64,000 nucleotides of DNA, from the NCBI GenBank assembly GCA_900549745.1, contig URPJ01000009.1, positions 1 to 64,000 of the forward strand. The letters run 5' to 3'. Position 1 is the first letter of the stretch; the number at the start of each line of letters is the position of its first letter. Shown here one piece after another: positions 32,856 to 43,800 of the stretch. Both the position numbers and the translations under genes were made by a program. The notes beneath the pieces were generated by a model. The model was not told where the DNA came from and did not search any database. It saw only the letters and a program-made list of their open reading frames with translations. The stretch comes from an uncultured Collinsella sp. Its GTDB lineage: Bacteria; Actinomycetota; Coriobacteriia; Coriobacteriales; Coriobacteriaceae.

Positions 32856-33845
32856 CTAGTTTCCCTGTGCGCCCGAAATGCCGTTTTGTAGGGCGTTCCA
32901 GGCATCCGTCGCCATGTCTCCCAAGTTCTGCGCGGTATCGCCCAGGTTTTGTGCCGTATCGCCCAGCTCTTGCGCCTTGTCTCCCAATTCCTGCGCCTTA
33001 TTGCTCAGGTCCTCCAGCGTGTTGGAGCTCGAGCTGTCCGTGGTACCTTGATCGCCGGACGCATTGCCCGACGAGCCGTCCTTGCGCGTAAGCTGGACCT
33101 CCAGGTTGCCGTCAGCGCTGTAGTAGGCAGATGTGACGACCCAGTTGGCATCGACAACAGGCGTCGAGCCGTCGTCAGTCAGAATCACAGCATTCGAAAG
33201 ATCGGCGCCGCGCGACTTGAGGAGCTTCTTGGCGTTGGACCAGTACTGCCCCGGGATATCGCTCAGATCGACGGTGCTAGACGAGGCGGACTCGGTTTGC
33301 TCGGCAGTGGTATCGGCCGTTGAGCTCCCCCGCTTGTTGAGCATGCCCGACACGATGGCAAACACAATCGAGAGGGCAAAGAAGATCGCCAGCACAATGA
33401 GGATCTTCTTGATCACACTCGACGAACGCGACGGCGCCTCTTCCTCGTCCTCACCATACTGCGGAATCGACTTGGGGTACTCACGATAAGGCTGGCGCGC
33501 ATACGGATCGCGCGACTCATAACGAGGCTGGGACTGTGCCGTGCGCGGCATATACGTCGTCTGCTGAGGCTGCGGAATGGGATTTTGCGGCAGGTTATTA
33601 TAAGCGCCTGCCGCCGCATTGCCATACGGGTCCGGCGTTGCATTGCCATACGGGTCCTGCGGTGCATAATCAAACGGATCCCGCGGTGTATCGCTATAGC
33701 CCATAACTCGTGTGGGTTCGGCGGACGCCTGCGTCGCATCGGGGGCAGCATTGCCGGGGTTCGACACAACGCGGGTCGCATCGGCGCTGCCGCCAGCCTG
33801 TGCGGAGCCATATCCGCCCATCACAGTCGTCTTGTCCTGGTCCAT
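32856..33845 (-). CDS. Single-pass membrane protein with heptad repeats, unknown function
   Basis: 329 residues. The first ~140 are Pro/Tyr/Gln/Asp-rich with repeated DPYGNA units and are probably cytoplasmic and disordered. One membrane helix (KKILIVLAIFFALSIVFAIV, about 146-165) leads to an external part: a small alpha/beta module (WSNAKKLLKSRGADLSNAVI...) and a C-terminal run of AQELGDK/T-type heptads (about 285-315). AAAGGA lies before the ATG. The layout resembles actinobacterial cell-envelope proteins; no enzyme motif is seen. Confidence 0.75.
   Translation of the reverse strand: MDQDKTTVMGGYGSAQAGGSADATRVVSNPGNAAPDATQASAEPTRVMGYSDTPRDPFDYAPQDPYGNATPDPYGNAAAGAYNNLPQNPIPQPQQTTYMPRTAQSQPRYESRDPYARQPYREYPKSIPQYGEDEEEAPSRSSSVIKKILIVLAIFFALSIVFAIVSGMLNKRGSSTADTTAEQTESASSSTVDLSDIPGQYWSNAKKLLKSRGADLSNAVILTDDGSTPVVDANWVVTSAYYSADGNLEVQLTRKDGSSGNASGDQGTTDSSSSNTLEDLSNKAQELGDKAQELGDTAQNLGDTAQNLGDMATDAWNALQNGISGAQGN
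32917..33000. repeat. Four 21-base tandem repeats
   Basis: Four imperfect units of 21 bases (TCTCCCAAGTTCTGCGCGGT-type) encode the A-Q-x-L-G-D-x heptads at the C-terminus of the membrane protein at 32856-33845. Confidence 0.85.
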
Positions 33846-33963
33846 GCAACGTTTCCTTTCCGTCGCCTGTAAGCATCAAGTTATCCATGCATTCTACCCG
33901 CGCAAAAGCCTATGATGGGCAAAGGCCGTCGGTATCTACAAGACATGCGCGTGCCTAAGGATC

Positions 33964-34000
33964 AAAAAGCCCCGCCGGGCCTTGGGGCACGACGGGGCGG
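33964..34000 (-). terminator. Intrinsic terminator of fhs
   Basis: On the minus strand GCCCCG pairs with CGGGGC and is followed by TTTTTG, 24 bases after the fhs stop. Confidence 0.8.
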
Positions 34001-34023
34001 GCAAGCGGCTATAAGCAGCAGGC

Positions 34024-35691
34024 TTAGAACAGGCCGGTGATGTTGCCGTCGTTGTCGACGTCGATGTTCTCGGCCGCGGGGACCTTGGGCAGGCCCGGCA
34101 TGGTCAGGACGCTGCCAGTCAGCGCGACCACAAAGTGGGCACCGGCGGAAACCTTGAGCTCGCGCACGGTGATGCGGAAGCCCTCGGGGGCGCCCAGCGC
34201 CTTGGCGTTGTCGCTAAAGCTGTACTGGGTCTTGGCGACGCACACCGGCAGGTTGCCAAAGCCGTTCTCGCGCAGCTCGGCGAGCTGACGCTTGGCAGCC
34301 GGCGTAAAGTCAACGCCGTCGGCGCGGTAGACCTTGGTGGCGACGGCCTCGAGGGCATCAGCAACATCGGCGCCGTCCTCGTAGGCAAACTTGAACTCGC
34401 TCGGCTGCTCAATCAGGCGCATGACCTCATCGGCCAGGTCGAGCGCACCCTCGCCGCCCTTGGCCCAGACCTCGGAAAGCTTAACGTTAACGCCGAGCTT
34501 CTGGCACTCGGACTCGATGAGCGCAAGCTCTGCCTCGGTGTCCGTCGGGAAGCGGTTAATGGCGACCACGCAGGGCAGACCGTAGACGTTCTGGATGTTG
34601 TCGACGTGACGGAGCAGGTTGGGCATACCGGCCTTGAGCGCCTCGAGGTTCTCCTCGTTGAGATCGGCCTTGGCAACGCCGCCGTTGTACTTAAGCGCAC
34701 GGGCGGTGGCGACTATCACGACGGCGCTGGGGCGAACGCCCGTCATGCGGCACTTGATGTCGAGGAACTTCTCGGCACCCAGATCGGCGCCAAAGCCTGC
34801 CTCGGTAATGGCGACATCACCAAAGCGCATAGCCATACGCGTGGCCATGATGGAGTTGCAGCCGTGGGCGATGTTGGCGAAGGGGCCGCCGTGGACAAAC
34901 GCGGGCGTACCCTCGAGCGTCTGCACCAGGTTGGGCTTGAGCGCATCCTTAAGCAGCGCAGCCATGGCTCCCTGGGCCTTGAGGTCGCGGGCGCGGACAG
35001 GCTCGCCGGCATAGCTGTAGCCGACGACGATCTCGCCCAGGCGCTCCTTGAGGTCGTTGATGCTCGTGGACAGGCACAGGATCGCCATGACCTCGGAGGC
35101 AACGGTAATGTCAAAGCCGTCCTCGCGCGGCACGCCCTGGGCCTTGCCGCCAATGCCGTCGATAACATGGCGCAGCTGGCGGTCGTTCATGTCGACGACG
35201 CGCTTCCAGGTGATGCGCTTAACGTCGATGCCGAGCTGGTTGCCCTGCTGAATATGGTTGTCGAGCATAGCGGCCAGCAGATTATTGGCGGCGCCGATAG
35301 CGTGGAAGTCGCCGGTAAAGTGCAGGTTGATGTCCTCCATGGGGATGACCTGCGCCCAACCGCCGCCGGCGGCGCCGCCCTTGACGCCAAAGACGGGGCC
35401 GAGCGAAGGTTCACGCAGGGCCACAGCGCTCTTGACGCCGCGGCGGCGCAGGCCATCGGCCAGACCGATGGTCGTGGTGGTCTTACCCTCGCCGGCGGGC
35501 GTGGGGTTGATGGCGGTCACGAGGACGAGCTTGGCCTGGTGATTGGTCGGCTCGTTGAGCAGCGAATAGTCGACCTTAGCCTTGTCGAAGCCGTACGGAA
35601 TCAGGTGCTTTACGTCGACGCCGGCGTTCTTAGCCACCTCGGTAATGGGCAGCGGCGTGACGGAACGTGCGATTTCGATGTCAGTAGGCAT
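34024..35691 (-). CDS. fhs: Formate-tetrahydrofolate ligase
   Basis: 555 residues. Fhs joins formate to tetrahydrofolate with ATP, feeding 10-formyl-THF to FolD and FchA, both also in this window. The N-terminal P-loop [15 protein letters not shown] (about 65-79), [10 protein letters not shown] and [11 protein letters not shown] are hallmark motifs. The start at 35691 (MPTDIEIA) has AAAGGA six bases upstream; a farther ATG is not needed. Length matches the usual ~555. I looked for a ZTP riboswitch in the 150 bases upstream and saw none. Confidence 0.97.
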   Translation of the reverse strand: MPTDIEIARSVTPLPITEVAKNAGVDVKHLIPYGFDKAKVDYSLLNEPTNHQAKLVLVTAINPTPAGEGKTTTTIGLADGLRRRGVKSAVALREPSLGPVFGVKGGAAGGGWAQVIPMEDINLHFTGDFHAIGAANNLLAAMLDNHIQQGNQLGIDVKRITWKRVVDMNDRQLRHVIDGIGGKAQGVPREDGFDITVASEVMAILCLSTSINDLKERLGEIVVGYSYAGEPVRARDLKAQGAMAALLKDALKPNLVQTLEGTPAFVHGGPFANIAHGCNSIMATRMAMRFGDVAITEAGFGADLGAEKFLDIKCRMTGVRPSAVVIVATARALKYNGGVAKADLNEENLEALKAGMPNLLRHVDNIQNVYGLPCVVAINRFPTDTEAELALIESECQKLGVNVKLSEVWAKGGEGALDLADEVMRLIEQPSEFKFAYEDGADVADALEAVATKVYRADGVDFTPAAKRQLAELRENGFGNLPVCVAKTQYSFSDNAKALGAPEGFRITVRELKVSAGAHFVVALTGSVLTMPGLPKVPAAENIDVDNDGNITGLF

Positions 35692-35837
35692 GGGCGGTCC
35701 TTTCGTTACCGGATGAGAAAAAGACCAATTCAGCATAGCACGGGCGCGCAATAGTAAAACACCCGTAACCGATGAATGGCGATATGTTTATCCAATGCTC
35801 AGCGATAGCCTACAGACCAGCCAAAACAAACCCGCCT

Positions 35838-36905
35838 CTAAACGGCCGGCTCGATGCCCAAGTGCTCAAAGGTGCGAAGCGTTGCCTGGCGACCCTGGGG
35901 CGTGCGAATCATCAAACCGCACTGCAGCAGATAGGGCTCATAAACATCCTCGAGCGTACCCGGGTCCTCGCCCACCGCGCTGGCAAGGGTCGTCAGACCC
36001 ACGGCACGGCCGGAGAACGTCTTGGCAAGCGTCTCCAAAATACGAATGTCCATCCAGTCCAGACCAAGCTCGTCGATCTCGAAAAACTCGAGCGCCTGAC
36101 GGCAAATATCAAGCTCAATAGAACCGTTGCCGCGCACCTGCGCATAGTCGCGCACACGCTTGAGCAGACGGTTGGCCAAGCGCGGCGTGCCACGCGAGCG
36201 CGAGCCGATCTCGAGCGCGCTCGCGTGGTCTATCGTCACGCCCAGAATGGTTGCCGAGCGTGTCACGATCTGGGCAAGCTCCTCGACCGTGTAGTAGTCC
36301 AGGCGATACGAAATGCCAAAGCGGTCGCGCAGCGGGCCGGTCAACATGCCCGAGCGAGTCGTTGCCGCCACCAGCGTGAACTTAGGGATATCCAGGCGAA
36401 TCGAGCGCGCCGCCGGACCCTTACCGATAACGATATCGAGCGCAAAGTCCTCCATCGCGGGATACAGGACCTCCTCGACCGAGCGGTTAAGGCGGTGAAT
36501 CTCGTCGATAAACAAAACGTCACCTGGCTGCAAGTTAGTCAGGATGGCTGCCAGGTCACCGGTACGCGCAATAGCGGGGCCGCTCGTCGTCTTGATCTGA
36601 GCGCCCAGCTCGTTGGCGATAACGGTGGCCAGCGTGGTCTTGCCCAGACCCGGAGGGCCCGAGAAGATCACGTGGTCGAGCGTCTCGCCACGGCTCTGCG
36701 CCGCCTCGATCAGCACGCGAAGGCTCTGCTTGATATGCTCCTGACCGCAGTAGTCGTCCAGGCGCTGGGGACGCAGGGTACGGTCGACATCGAGGTCTTC
36801 GGGCGTTAGCTCCGAGCCCACCATGCGCTCACCGTGCGCCATGGATGCCGCCGGCGAGTTGCCGGGCGTCGCCCACAGGTCCTGAGAGTCATCGGCTTCC
36901 CACAT
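35838..36905 (-). CDS. ruvB: Holliday junction branch migration helicase RuvB
   Basis: 355 residues, the AAA+ motor that drives branch migration with RuvA. Walker [12 protein letters not shown], Walker [10 protein letters not shown], sensor ATTRSG and the C-terminal winged-helix segment (TPQGR) are present. The ATG at 36905 overlaps the TGA of ruvA; a GTG one codon earlier is also possible. It is the last gene of a ruvC-ruvA-ruvB operon. Confidence 0.97.
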   Translation of the reverse strand: MWEADDSQDLWATPGNSPAASMAHGERMVGSELTPEDLDVDRTLRPQRLDDYCGQEHIKQSLRVLIEAAQSRGETLDHVIFSGPPGLGKTTLATVIANELGAQIKTTSGPAIARTGDLAAILTNLQPGDVLFIDEIHRLNRSVEEVLYPAMEDFALDIVIGKGPAARSIRLDIPKFTLVAATTRSGMLTGPLRDRFGISYRLDYYTVEELAQIVTRSATILGVTIDHASALEIGSRSRGTPRLANRLLKRVRDYAQVRGNGSIELDICRQALEFFEIDELGLDWMDIRILETLAKTFSGRAVGLTTLASAVGEDPGTLEDVYEPYLLQCGLMIRTPQGRQATLRTFEHLGIEPAV

Positions 36906-37525
36906 CACGCATCCATTCCGAGTCGCTTAAGCGCCGCGCCGAGCAGGTCCTCGACACGCATATCCTGCCCATCATACCCGCTCAGGGCAACCTCGGTCTC
37001 CTGCGGGCTAAAGCCCATGGAGAGGAGCGCCGCGCGGGCGTCGTCGATCGCCGAGGGAGCGGCGGCGGGGACCGGCATCGCAACCTGGCCGGGAATCACG
37101 TCGACCGGAACAAAGCCCTTGTCCTTGGCAAAGGTACTCTTGAGCTCCAAGATGAGGCGCTGAGCGGTCTTTTTGCCCACACCGGGCACCTTGGCCATGC
37201 CCTTGTCATCCTCGGCCATTACCAGGGAATACAGCTGTCCCACGGTATAGGTGGAAAGCACGGCAAGCGCCAGGCGCGGACCGACACCCGACACGGACAC
37301 GAGCCGATCGAACATCGTGCGCTCGTCCTTGGAGGCAAAGCCAAAAAGCGTCATGGCGTCCTCGCGCACCTGCATGCGGGTATAGAGGAGAACCTCACCG
37401 CCGGGCGTAGGCAGCGTGGCGGCAGTGCTGCCCGAAATACCGAGCTCAAAGCCCACGCCCGATACATCGACGACGGCCGAGCTCATCGTGGCCTCGACAA
37501 GCGTTCCATGGAGCTGGGAGATCAT
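36905..37525 (-). CDS. ruvA: Holliday junction DNA-binding protein RuvA
   Basis: 206 residues: an N-terminal OB fold, central helix-hairpin-helix motifs (VSGVGPRLA and [12 protein letters not shown], which grip the DNA backbone) and a C-terminal RuvB-contacting domain ([12 protein letters not shown]). The start overlaps the ruvC stop as TGATG, implying coupled translation. Confidence 0.97.
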   Translation of the reverse strand: MISQLHGTLVEATMSSAVVDVSGVGFELGISGSTAATLPTPGGEVLLYTRMQVREDAMTLFGFASKDERTMFDRLVSVSGVGPRLALAVLSTYTVGQLYSLVMAEDDKGMAKVPGVGKKTAQRLILELKSTFAKDKGFVPVDVIPGQVAMPVPAAAPSAIDDARAALLSMGFSPQETEVALSGYDGQDMRVEDLLGAALKRLGMDA

Positions 37526-38046
37526 CAGTATCCGGTTCCTCTCTGTTGATAGAACTCGCCGCCGGTAAGCGCCCGGGTGCGGCTTAGGTTAACGTGACAG
37601 ATGGCGCAGGCCAGGGCATCGGCGGCATGGTCTGGGTGAGGATCGTGATCGAGCTGCGTGAGCGTGCGCACCATGTAGGCAACCTGCCGTTTATCCGCAG
37701 CGCCCGTGCCCACCACGGCTTGCTTGATCTGCATGGGCGTGTATTCGCCAATCTCGAGCGCGCACTCCGAAAGCGCCACGAGCGCAGCACCGCGGGCATG
37801 CGCCGTGGGGATGGCCGAGCGGACGTTAGCGCCAAAGTAGATGCTCTCGATAGCAGCGGTATCGGGACGGTAGCGTTCGACGACGCCCTTGAGGTCGCGG
37901 GCGATATGAGACAGGCGTACCGCGAGCGGGCTGCCCGCGCTGGTCTCGATACAACCGTAGGCACGGCAACGAACCTCGCCACGCCGCTCCTCGATAATCC
38001 CCCAGCCCGTATGGGCCAAACCGGGATCGATACCCAAGATAACCAA
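37525..38046 (-). CDS. ruvC: Crossover junction endonuclease RuvC
   Basis: 173 residues, the RNase H-fold resolvase that cuts Holliday junctions. The acidic site is visible in GIDPG (Asp7), AIESIY and DHAADALA. It is first in the ruvCAB operon. There is no yebC gene upstream, unlike many Gram-positive clusters. Confidence 0.96.
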   Translation of the reverse strand: MVILGIDPGLAHTGWGIIEERRGEVRCRAYGCIETSAGSPLAVRLSHIARDLKGVVERYRPDTAAIESIYFGANVRSAIPTAHARGAALVALSECALEIGEYTPMQIKQAVVGTGAADKRQVAYMVRTLTQLDHDPHPDHAADALACAICHVNLSRTRALTGGEFYQQRGTGY

Positions 38047-38183
38047 GCCAACCTCCCCTCGTCACAAGCACGATGCGAGACAAGGCCCCGCGCATCATTC
38101 ACGAACGTCTGTTCTAGAATAACACAACGGGGCCAAGACGCTTAGTTGAAGTATCGGGGTTGGGAGCGAATCCCATCCCATAG

Positions 38184-40169
38184 TTAGTTCTGCGAGAAGA
38201 ACGGGAACTGTCGGGGATCCACCGGCGGATGCGGCATCGGACCTCCCTGGGGCCCACCCTGTGGTCCGCCCTGGCCGCCCATCATCTTGTCGATGGCGTC
38301 CTGGACCTCGCCCTCGAACTTTTTCATTCCCTCGTGCAAACGACGCTGACCGTCCTCAGAGCGCAGCTCTTCCATCTGCTCGGGCGAAATACCCAACAGC
38401 TCGCCCAATATGCCCATCATCTCGCCGCGCATACGGTCACTCGTGTCGTCGTCGGCAAAGCGGCGCACCTCGGCGCGTGCCAGCGAATCAACCGTCATGC
38501 GCTCCTTACCGTTGAGCCCCAGATCGGACCATGCAAGCATGTACGGCCAGGCGCGCTCGGCAAACGAACGGGCCGAGACGATCGGGGCCGTCGGTAGCAT
38601 GCGACGAGCAGCCTCACCCTGGCGCACGAGCATCAGCAGCAGCGAGCAGGCCTCGGGCTTGGCGGCGGCCATCGGGATGTCGTCAAAGGGACGGTTGCGG
38701 TCCACGTGCGACTCGAGCGCACCATCGACCTCACCCGGCTCAAGCCCGCCCAGCAGCTGCGCCGCGCGATCGAGCATATCAACCGGGCCGGCGAGCGTCG
38801 AGAGCGCCTGCGCCAGCACGCGATCCATGCAATCCTCCACCGCGTTGAGTGTCACGAGCTCTTGGGGCACCACGGCCGAGGCACGGTTGCGCACGCGTGC
38901 AACAAACTCGAGCGTCGACAGATACACGTCACCAAAGGGCGCAAAGTCGCCCTGATAGCCGCCGGACAGCGCGGGCGCCGCCAGTGCGTACTCAGTCTTG
39001 GAAAGCGGGCTCAACGCCATGGCGCCCAGCTCGAGCGCCGTATCCTCGAGCATCAGGCCCAGCGCACGCGAACGCAGGCGTTCGGCATCGCCCGCCGACA
39101 CGTCGCGGTCGAGCACGCGCGCCGCATCCGGCGCATCGCGCTCGACGGTGCAAATGTGCAGGCGCTCGGCGATTGAGCGAACAGCGGAACAGCGGGCAGC
39201 CTCGGACTCCTCCTGCGCCGGCGTAAAGATGCGGTTGCGCCCCAGCACCAGGCCAATCACATTACGCGGGCCCAGAGCGTCGACGGCAAGCGCCGCCAAC
39301 AGGGACGACGGCAAATCGCCCTCGAGCGCCACCACGGCACGCGACGCACCGCGGGCGCGGGCATTGTCGCGCACGGCAAGCACCAGCGCCTGCCACAGCC
39401 ACTCCTCGGAGCGAAACTGGGGCAGCTCATGGTCCTCCAGGGCATCGAGCATCACGCCGCGCTGAATCTCCTGAACCAGCAGGCTCTCCTCAAAGCACGG
39501 CGCCTGGGCCACCACGCGACCGCAATCGTCGAGCACAAACGACCCGCCGGTATACACCGACTCGTCATAGGCGCCGACCGGAGCCACGCAGGCAAACCAT
39601 ACGCTGCGCTTGGAGGCGATCTTGCGGTAAGCACCGCTGCGCACGGCGGCGACGGCGGCGGTCTCGCGATCGGTCATGTCAAACGCATTAAACTGGAAAT
39701 AGGCAATGAGGTCGACACCGGTCGGCAGCATCTCGAGCTCGCGATCCAGGTCAAACACCACGGCGATGCGCACGCCGTCCACGTCAAACACCGGCGGTGC
39801 CCAACGTGTGTCGTTGTTCTCACCGCGCTGCAGGGCAATACTTGCGCGCGCAGGCACCACGCGACCATCCTTAAGCATCATATAGTCAAGCAGGGGTTGG
39901 CCCTCAAACGAAACCGCAGCGGGCACGATGCAGATCATATCGAGCTCTTGGATGCGCTCGGCAACGCCCGTCAGGCCCGTCAGCATATCGTGCTCAAAAT
40001 CGGCAGCGCCCACCAGGCTGCCCGGCATGGCACCCATAAAGAGCGGAGCCGGAACGCACAGCACGCGCGCGCCGCGCTCATGAGCCAGGCGAGCCTGGTC
40101 CTCGATGCGGCCGCAAATGCCCTCGATGTCACCCAGGCGCATATCGATCTGTGCAAGTGCGAGCTTCAT
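38184..40169 (-). CDS. NAD-synthetase-like protein with degenerate nitrilase and synthetase sites
   Basis: 661 residues arranged like glutamine-dependent NAD synthetase: a nitrilase-fold domain (1 to ~245) and an N-type ATP pyrophosphatase-like domain (about 255-570). The catalytic residues are missing. The nitrilase Glu position reads VPAPLF (39-44), the nucleophile Cys position reads VVFDLD (137-142), and the SGGxDS ATP loop is ALEGDLPSS (281-289). LSKTEYAL keeps a trace of the synthetase NKSE motif. The C-terminus adds a helical part and a Gly/Pro/Gln tail (GGQGGPQGGP). Likely a non-catalytic paralogue; a true NadE should lie elsewhere. Confidence 0.8.
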   Translation of the reverse strand: MKLALAQIDMRLGDIEGICGRIEDQARLAHERGARVLCVPAPLFMGAMPGSLVGAADFEHDMLTGLTGVAERIQELDMICIVPAAVSFEGQPLLDYMMLKDGRVVPARASIALQRGENNDTRWAPPVFDVDGVRIAVVFDLDRELEMLPTGVDLIAYFQFNAFDMTDRETAAVAAVRSGAYRKIASKRSVWFACVAPVGAYDESVYTGGSFVLDDCGRVVAQAPCFEESLLVQEIQRGVMLDALEDHELPQFRSEEWLWQALVLAVRDNARARGASRAVVALEGDLPSSLLAALAVDALGPRNVIGLVLGRNRIFTPAQEESEAARCSAVRSIAERLHICTVERDAPDAARVLDRDVSAGDAERLRSRALGLMLEDTALELGAMALSPLSKTEYALAAPALSGGYQGDFAPFGDVYLSTLEFVARVRNRASAVVPQELVTLNAVEDCMDRVLAQALSTLAGPVDMLDRAAQLLGGLEPGEVDGALESHVDRNRPFDDIPMAAAKPEACSLLLMLVRQGEAARRMLPTAPIVSARSFAERAWPYMLAWSDLGLNGKERMTVDSLARAEVRRFADDDTSDRMRGEMMGILGELLGISPEQMEELRSEDGQRRLHEGMKKFEGEVQDAIDKMMGGQGGPQGGPQGGPMPHPPVDPRQFPFFSQN

Positions 40170-40207
40170 GGCCCAGCCCTTTCCGTCGTAAATCGTCGTT
40201 GTCGTAG

Positions 40208-40240
40208 TAAAAGCGCCGGCCGCATAATGCAGCCGGCGCT
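40208..40240 (-). terminator. Intrinsic terminator after superoxide reductase gene
   Basis: AGCGCCGGC (40212-40220) pairs with GCCGGCGCT (40232-40240). On the minus strand the stem is followed by TTTTA. Confidence 0.7.
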
Positions 40241-40286
40241 CGCATGTGCATATGCTAGCTATGATACCCCGAGCGGGGGCGCGCTC

Positions 40287-40649
40287 CTAGAACGTCGCGG
40301 ACCACAGCCCATGCAGGTTGCAGTAGGCATAGACGGTACCGGTCTTGGAGCCGCCAGCGAAAAACGTCGTGGGCTTCATGCCGGGCTCGAGGTAATGGAC
40401 CTCCAGGCGCCCCTCGGCCTCAAGCGCGATCCACTCGATGTAGTGCTCGGGCAGCATGGGGTGCTCCGTCGAGCCCACGCGTGCGCGAATGACGTGGCCG
40501 TCGCGCTCGATCTCGACAACAGGCACGTGCTTCTCGTGCGCCGCGTCCTCGGTGTTCGCCGTCAGCTCCGTGCAGCCGGCAGGGGTCGCAACGCCGTCGC
40601 CAAGGGCGGCAACGAGCTTGCCATCGGAGTCCTTAAAGAAATTCGCCAT
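40287..40649 (-). CDS. Superoxide reductase, neelaredoxin/desulfoferrodoxin-like
   Basis: 120 residues. The one-iron superoxide reductase site has its His/Cys ligands in EKHVPVV, STEHPMLPEHYIEW and YCNLHGLW. The N-terminal four-cysteine desulforedoxin domain is absent, so this is the single-iron neelaredoxin class. It reduces superoxide to peroxide without making oxygen, which suits an anaerobe. The ATG at 40649 has AAAGGAGA five bases upstream; the longer open frame to 41048 is a shadow of the helicase gene. Confidence 0.92.
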   Translation of the reverse strand: MANFFKDSDGKLVAALGDGVATPAGCTELTANTEDAAHEKHVPVVEIERDGHVIRARVGSTEHPMLPEHYIEWIALEAEGRLEVHYLEPGMKPTTFFAGGSKTGTVYAYCNLHGLWSATF

Positions 40650-40755
40650 GATGTTCTCCTTTGCTGATGTGCCAATGTACTTGACGCTTCTTATGCCCAA
40701 AGAGCGCCGAACCATCCATGGCATTGCAAATGAACACATAACGGGGAGGCAAGCG

Positions 40756-40789
40756 GTCGGGCCAGGACGAACCGGTGACCCGGCCCGAC
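40756..40789 (-). terminator. Hairpin after the SNF2 helicase gene
   Basis: GTCGGGCC (40756-40763) pairs with GGCCCGAC (40782-40789), 24 bases after the helicase stop. There is no good U tract, so termination is uncertain. Confidence 0.45.
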
Positions 40790-40813
40790 CCGGCAGCCCC
40801 ATCCCGCGCGCAG

Positions 40814-43800
40814 CTAGCGACCGTCGCCGCCGAGCAGCGCCAGAACATCCTCGCGCGTGAACAGCGCCGATGAGATGCCGTCGCCGCCGAGCACGCTGTT
40901 GACCAGATCGCGTTTGGACTCCTGCATCTGCATGATGCGCTCCTCGATCGTGTCCTTGGCAATGAGCTTGTACACGGTCACGGTGTGCTGCTGGCCAATG
41001 CGGTGGGCGCGGTCGGTCGCCTGGTCCTGCGCCGCCACGTTCCACCACGGGTCGTAGTGGATGACCACGTCGGCAGCCGTCAAATTAAGGCCCACGCCGC
41101 CCGCCTTGAGCGAAATCAAGAACACCGGCACCTCGCCCGCCTGGAACTGCGCAACCATCTTGGCGCGACTCTCCTTAGACGATGCGCCCGTAAGCTTAAG
41201 AAAGGCGATATCCTCCTTGACCAGGCGCTTGCCAATGATATCGAGCATGCCCGTAAACTGGCTGAACAGCAAGATGCGGTGACCGCCGTCAAGCGCGCCG
41301 TGAACGAGCTCCATGCACGTATCGAGCTTGGCGCTTCCCGCCTTGTAGTCCGCATAGTGCAGATGCGGGTCGCAGCAGATCTGACGCAGCTTGGTGAGCT
41401 CGGCAAGTACCTTGAGCTTGTCTTTCTTAAACTCCCCGGCCTCGCGGTGCTGCACTTGCTGGGCAATGCGGTCCTGGTTGGCCAGGTAGAGCTTGCGCTG
41501 CTCGCCGGTAAGCTGCGCCATCACCGTATCCTCGATCTTCTCGGGCAGATCGGCCACCACCTCTTCCTTGACGCGACGCAGCACAAACGGCGATACGAGC
41601 GCCTGCAGACGAGCGGCACTATCGCCCTCAGCATGCTCGACGGGACTTTCAAAGCGCTTGGCAAATGAGTCGCGCGTGCCCAGAAGGCCCGGCATCAAAA
41701 AGTCGAAGATGCTCCAGAGCTCGGACAGGCGGTTTTCGATGGGCGTGCCCGTCAGGGCAAAGCGCACGCCGGCCGGCAGGCGCTTGGCGGCGCGGGCCAC
41801 CTGGGTGAGCGGGTTTTTAATGTACTGGGCCTCGTCGAGTACCACGCGGGTAAAGTCCTGCTCGACGTATTCGTCGATGTCGCGGCGCATGAGGTCATAC
41901 GACGTCACGACCACGTTGTGCTCGGCTGCGCCGGCAATTTGCACGCGACGCTGGGCTTTGGCGCCCACGATGGCGCACACATCAAGCGAGGGGGCAAAGC
42001 GCTCTAGCTCGGCGGTCCAGTTGTACACAAGCGACGCGGGGCACACTACGAGCGTGGGCTTGGTATCCCCCGCTTCCACGCGCGCCAGAATGTGCGCGAT
42101 CATCTGCAGTGTTTTGCCCAGGCCCATATCGTCGGCCAAGATGCCGCCAAGGCCCAGATGCTCAAGCGAGCCGAGCCACTGGTAGCCGTCGACCTGGTAG
42201 CCACGCAGCGTAGCCTTGAGCGAGGCGGGCACCGTAAAGTCCATCTTGCCGAGCGTGTCCAGACGCTCGACGGTGCGGCGGAACGCGGCGTCGCGATCGG
42301 CCTCGAGCGCCGGCGTGCGCTCGAGCATGCTATCGACAAAAAGGGTGCTCGACGCGGGAAGCGACACGCCATCGAGCAGGTCGACGGCATCGACGCCCAA
42401 GTCCTCGGCAAGGCCAAACGCGGCACGAGCGCCCTCGTCCAGGCGAACGATGTCGCCGGATGTAAGGCGCGCAAACGTCTGGTGACGCTTGTAGGAGTCA
42501 AGGTAGATGGCAAGGTCTGCCGCCGAAAGGCCACTTGCGCCCAGTTCGACGTCGAGCAGGTTACTCTTGACGGTCGCACGCACCGAAAGCTTGGGCGCAG
42601 GACGGACCGAGATCTGGCGCAGGCGGTCGCTGAGCATGACCTCGCCCAGTTCGGACAGGGCAGACAGGCCCTCGGTCAGCAAGTGAAACAGGCGGGCGTC
42701 ATCGCGTTCCTCAAACGCCAGGCCACCCTCGTAGAAATCGAAGTACAGGGCAGCCGTGTCCATAACGCGAAACTCCGCCACCGTATCGCGGGGCGGAACG
42801 CCGGGGCGCTGCTCTTCGAAAGGACTGCCCGGAGCACCAAGACTAAAGAGATCCGCCGACCAATCGCCGTAGGTCACCGTAATCTTGCAGGTCACAAGAC
42901 CATCGTCGACGCCAATCGCCATGGCAAAACTCGGCTTGGGCGCCACGGCGTCAAGTACGGCGGGAGCGGTCAGGTCGGTGTAGTCGCGCAAGATAGGCAG
43001 CGCCATGCGGCAGAACTCGCCCACCTGGTCGGCGGCGATATGGACCGGTGTGCGGCAGGGCAACAAGTGCGAAAGGAACGGCGCCGCATGTTGGGCAAAC
43101 GCCGTGTCGGTACGGCGCGCGCGGCGCGTATCGACCAGATAGGCTGCATCGCCCGCGACAAAGCAGTACGTATCGGCCGGCAGGCGCAAGTCGTAGCTGC
43201 CTCCCGCCGCCGGTGCAATCTTGGCGGCAAGGAGCGGCGGGCGCTTAGCCGGGACTTCGCCCTCCCCCTGCGGCGACGGCTCGACCGCCACCTCGTAGGA
43301 GCGATGCGTCGTCGTCCCCCGCGACCAAGCAGGCTCAAAGGAAATGGTCCTGCCACGCAGCAGGTCCAGCACGGACACGACGGAATACTCGGATACCGGC
43401 AACTGACGCTCGGCGACAAAACCGCTGCGGGCAAAGTCATACGATGCCGAGCGCGAACTCGTGATGTCGCTCAGGTAGGCGACCGTCATTGCGACAAAGT
43501 CAAGCAGCTTTGTCGACACGTCATCGAAAGCCTCGGGCACATGGGCAAACGTAAGCTTCTTGCCATAGGAGAACGTACCGCCGCGCACATAGGCATCGGC
43601 CATGCCGTCGATATCCTTAACCACGTAGGACACCGAACCGCTACGAATGCGAAACTCGAGCGCCCAGTTAAAACGATCGGCAAACAGCGGATTGTAGTAC
43701 GGCACCAGCGAGGGCTCCAGCACCGCTTTGGGCGCATCGGGGTCAATGGTGCTGGCGAGCTTGCGGCGCATGACCGCGAGCTCGTCCATGCGCGCGTCCG

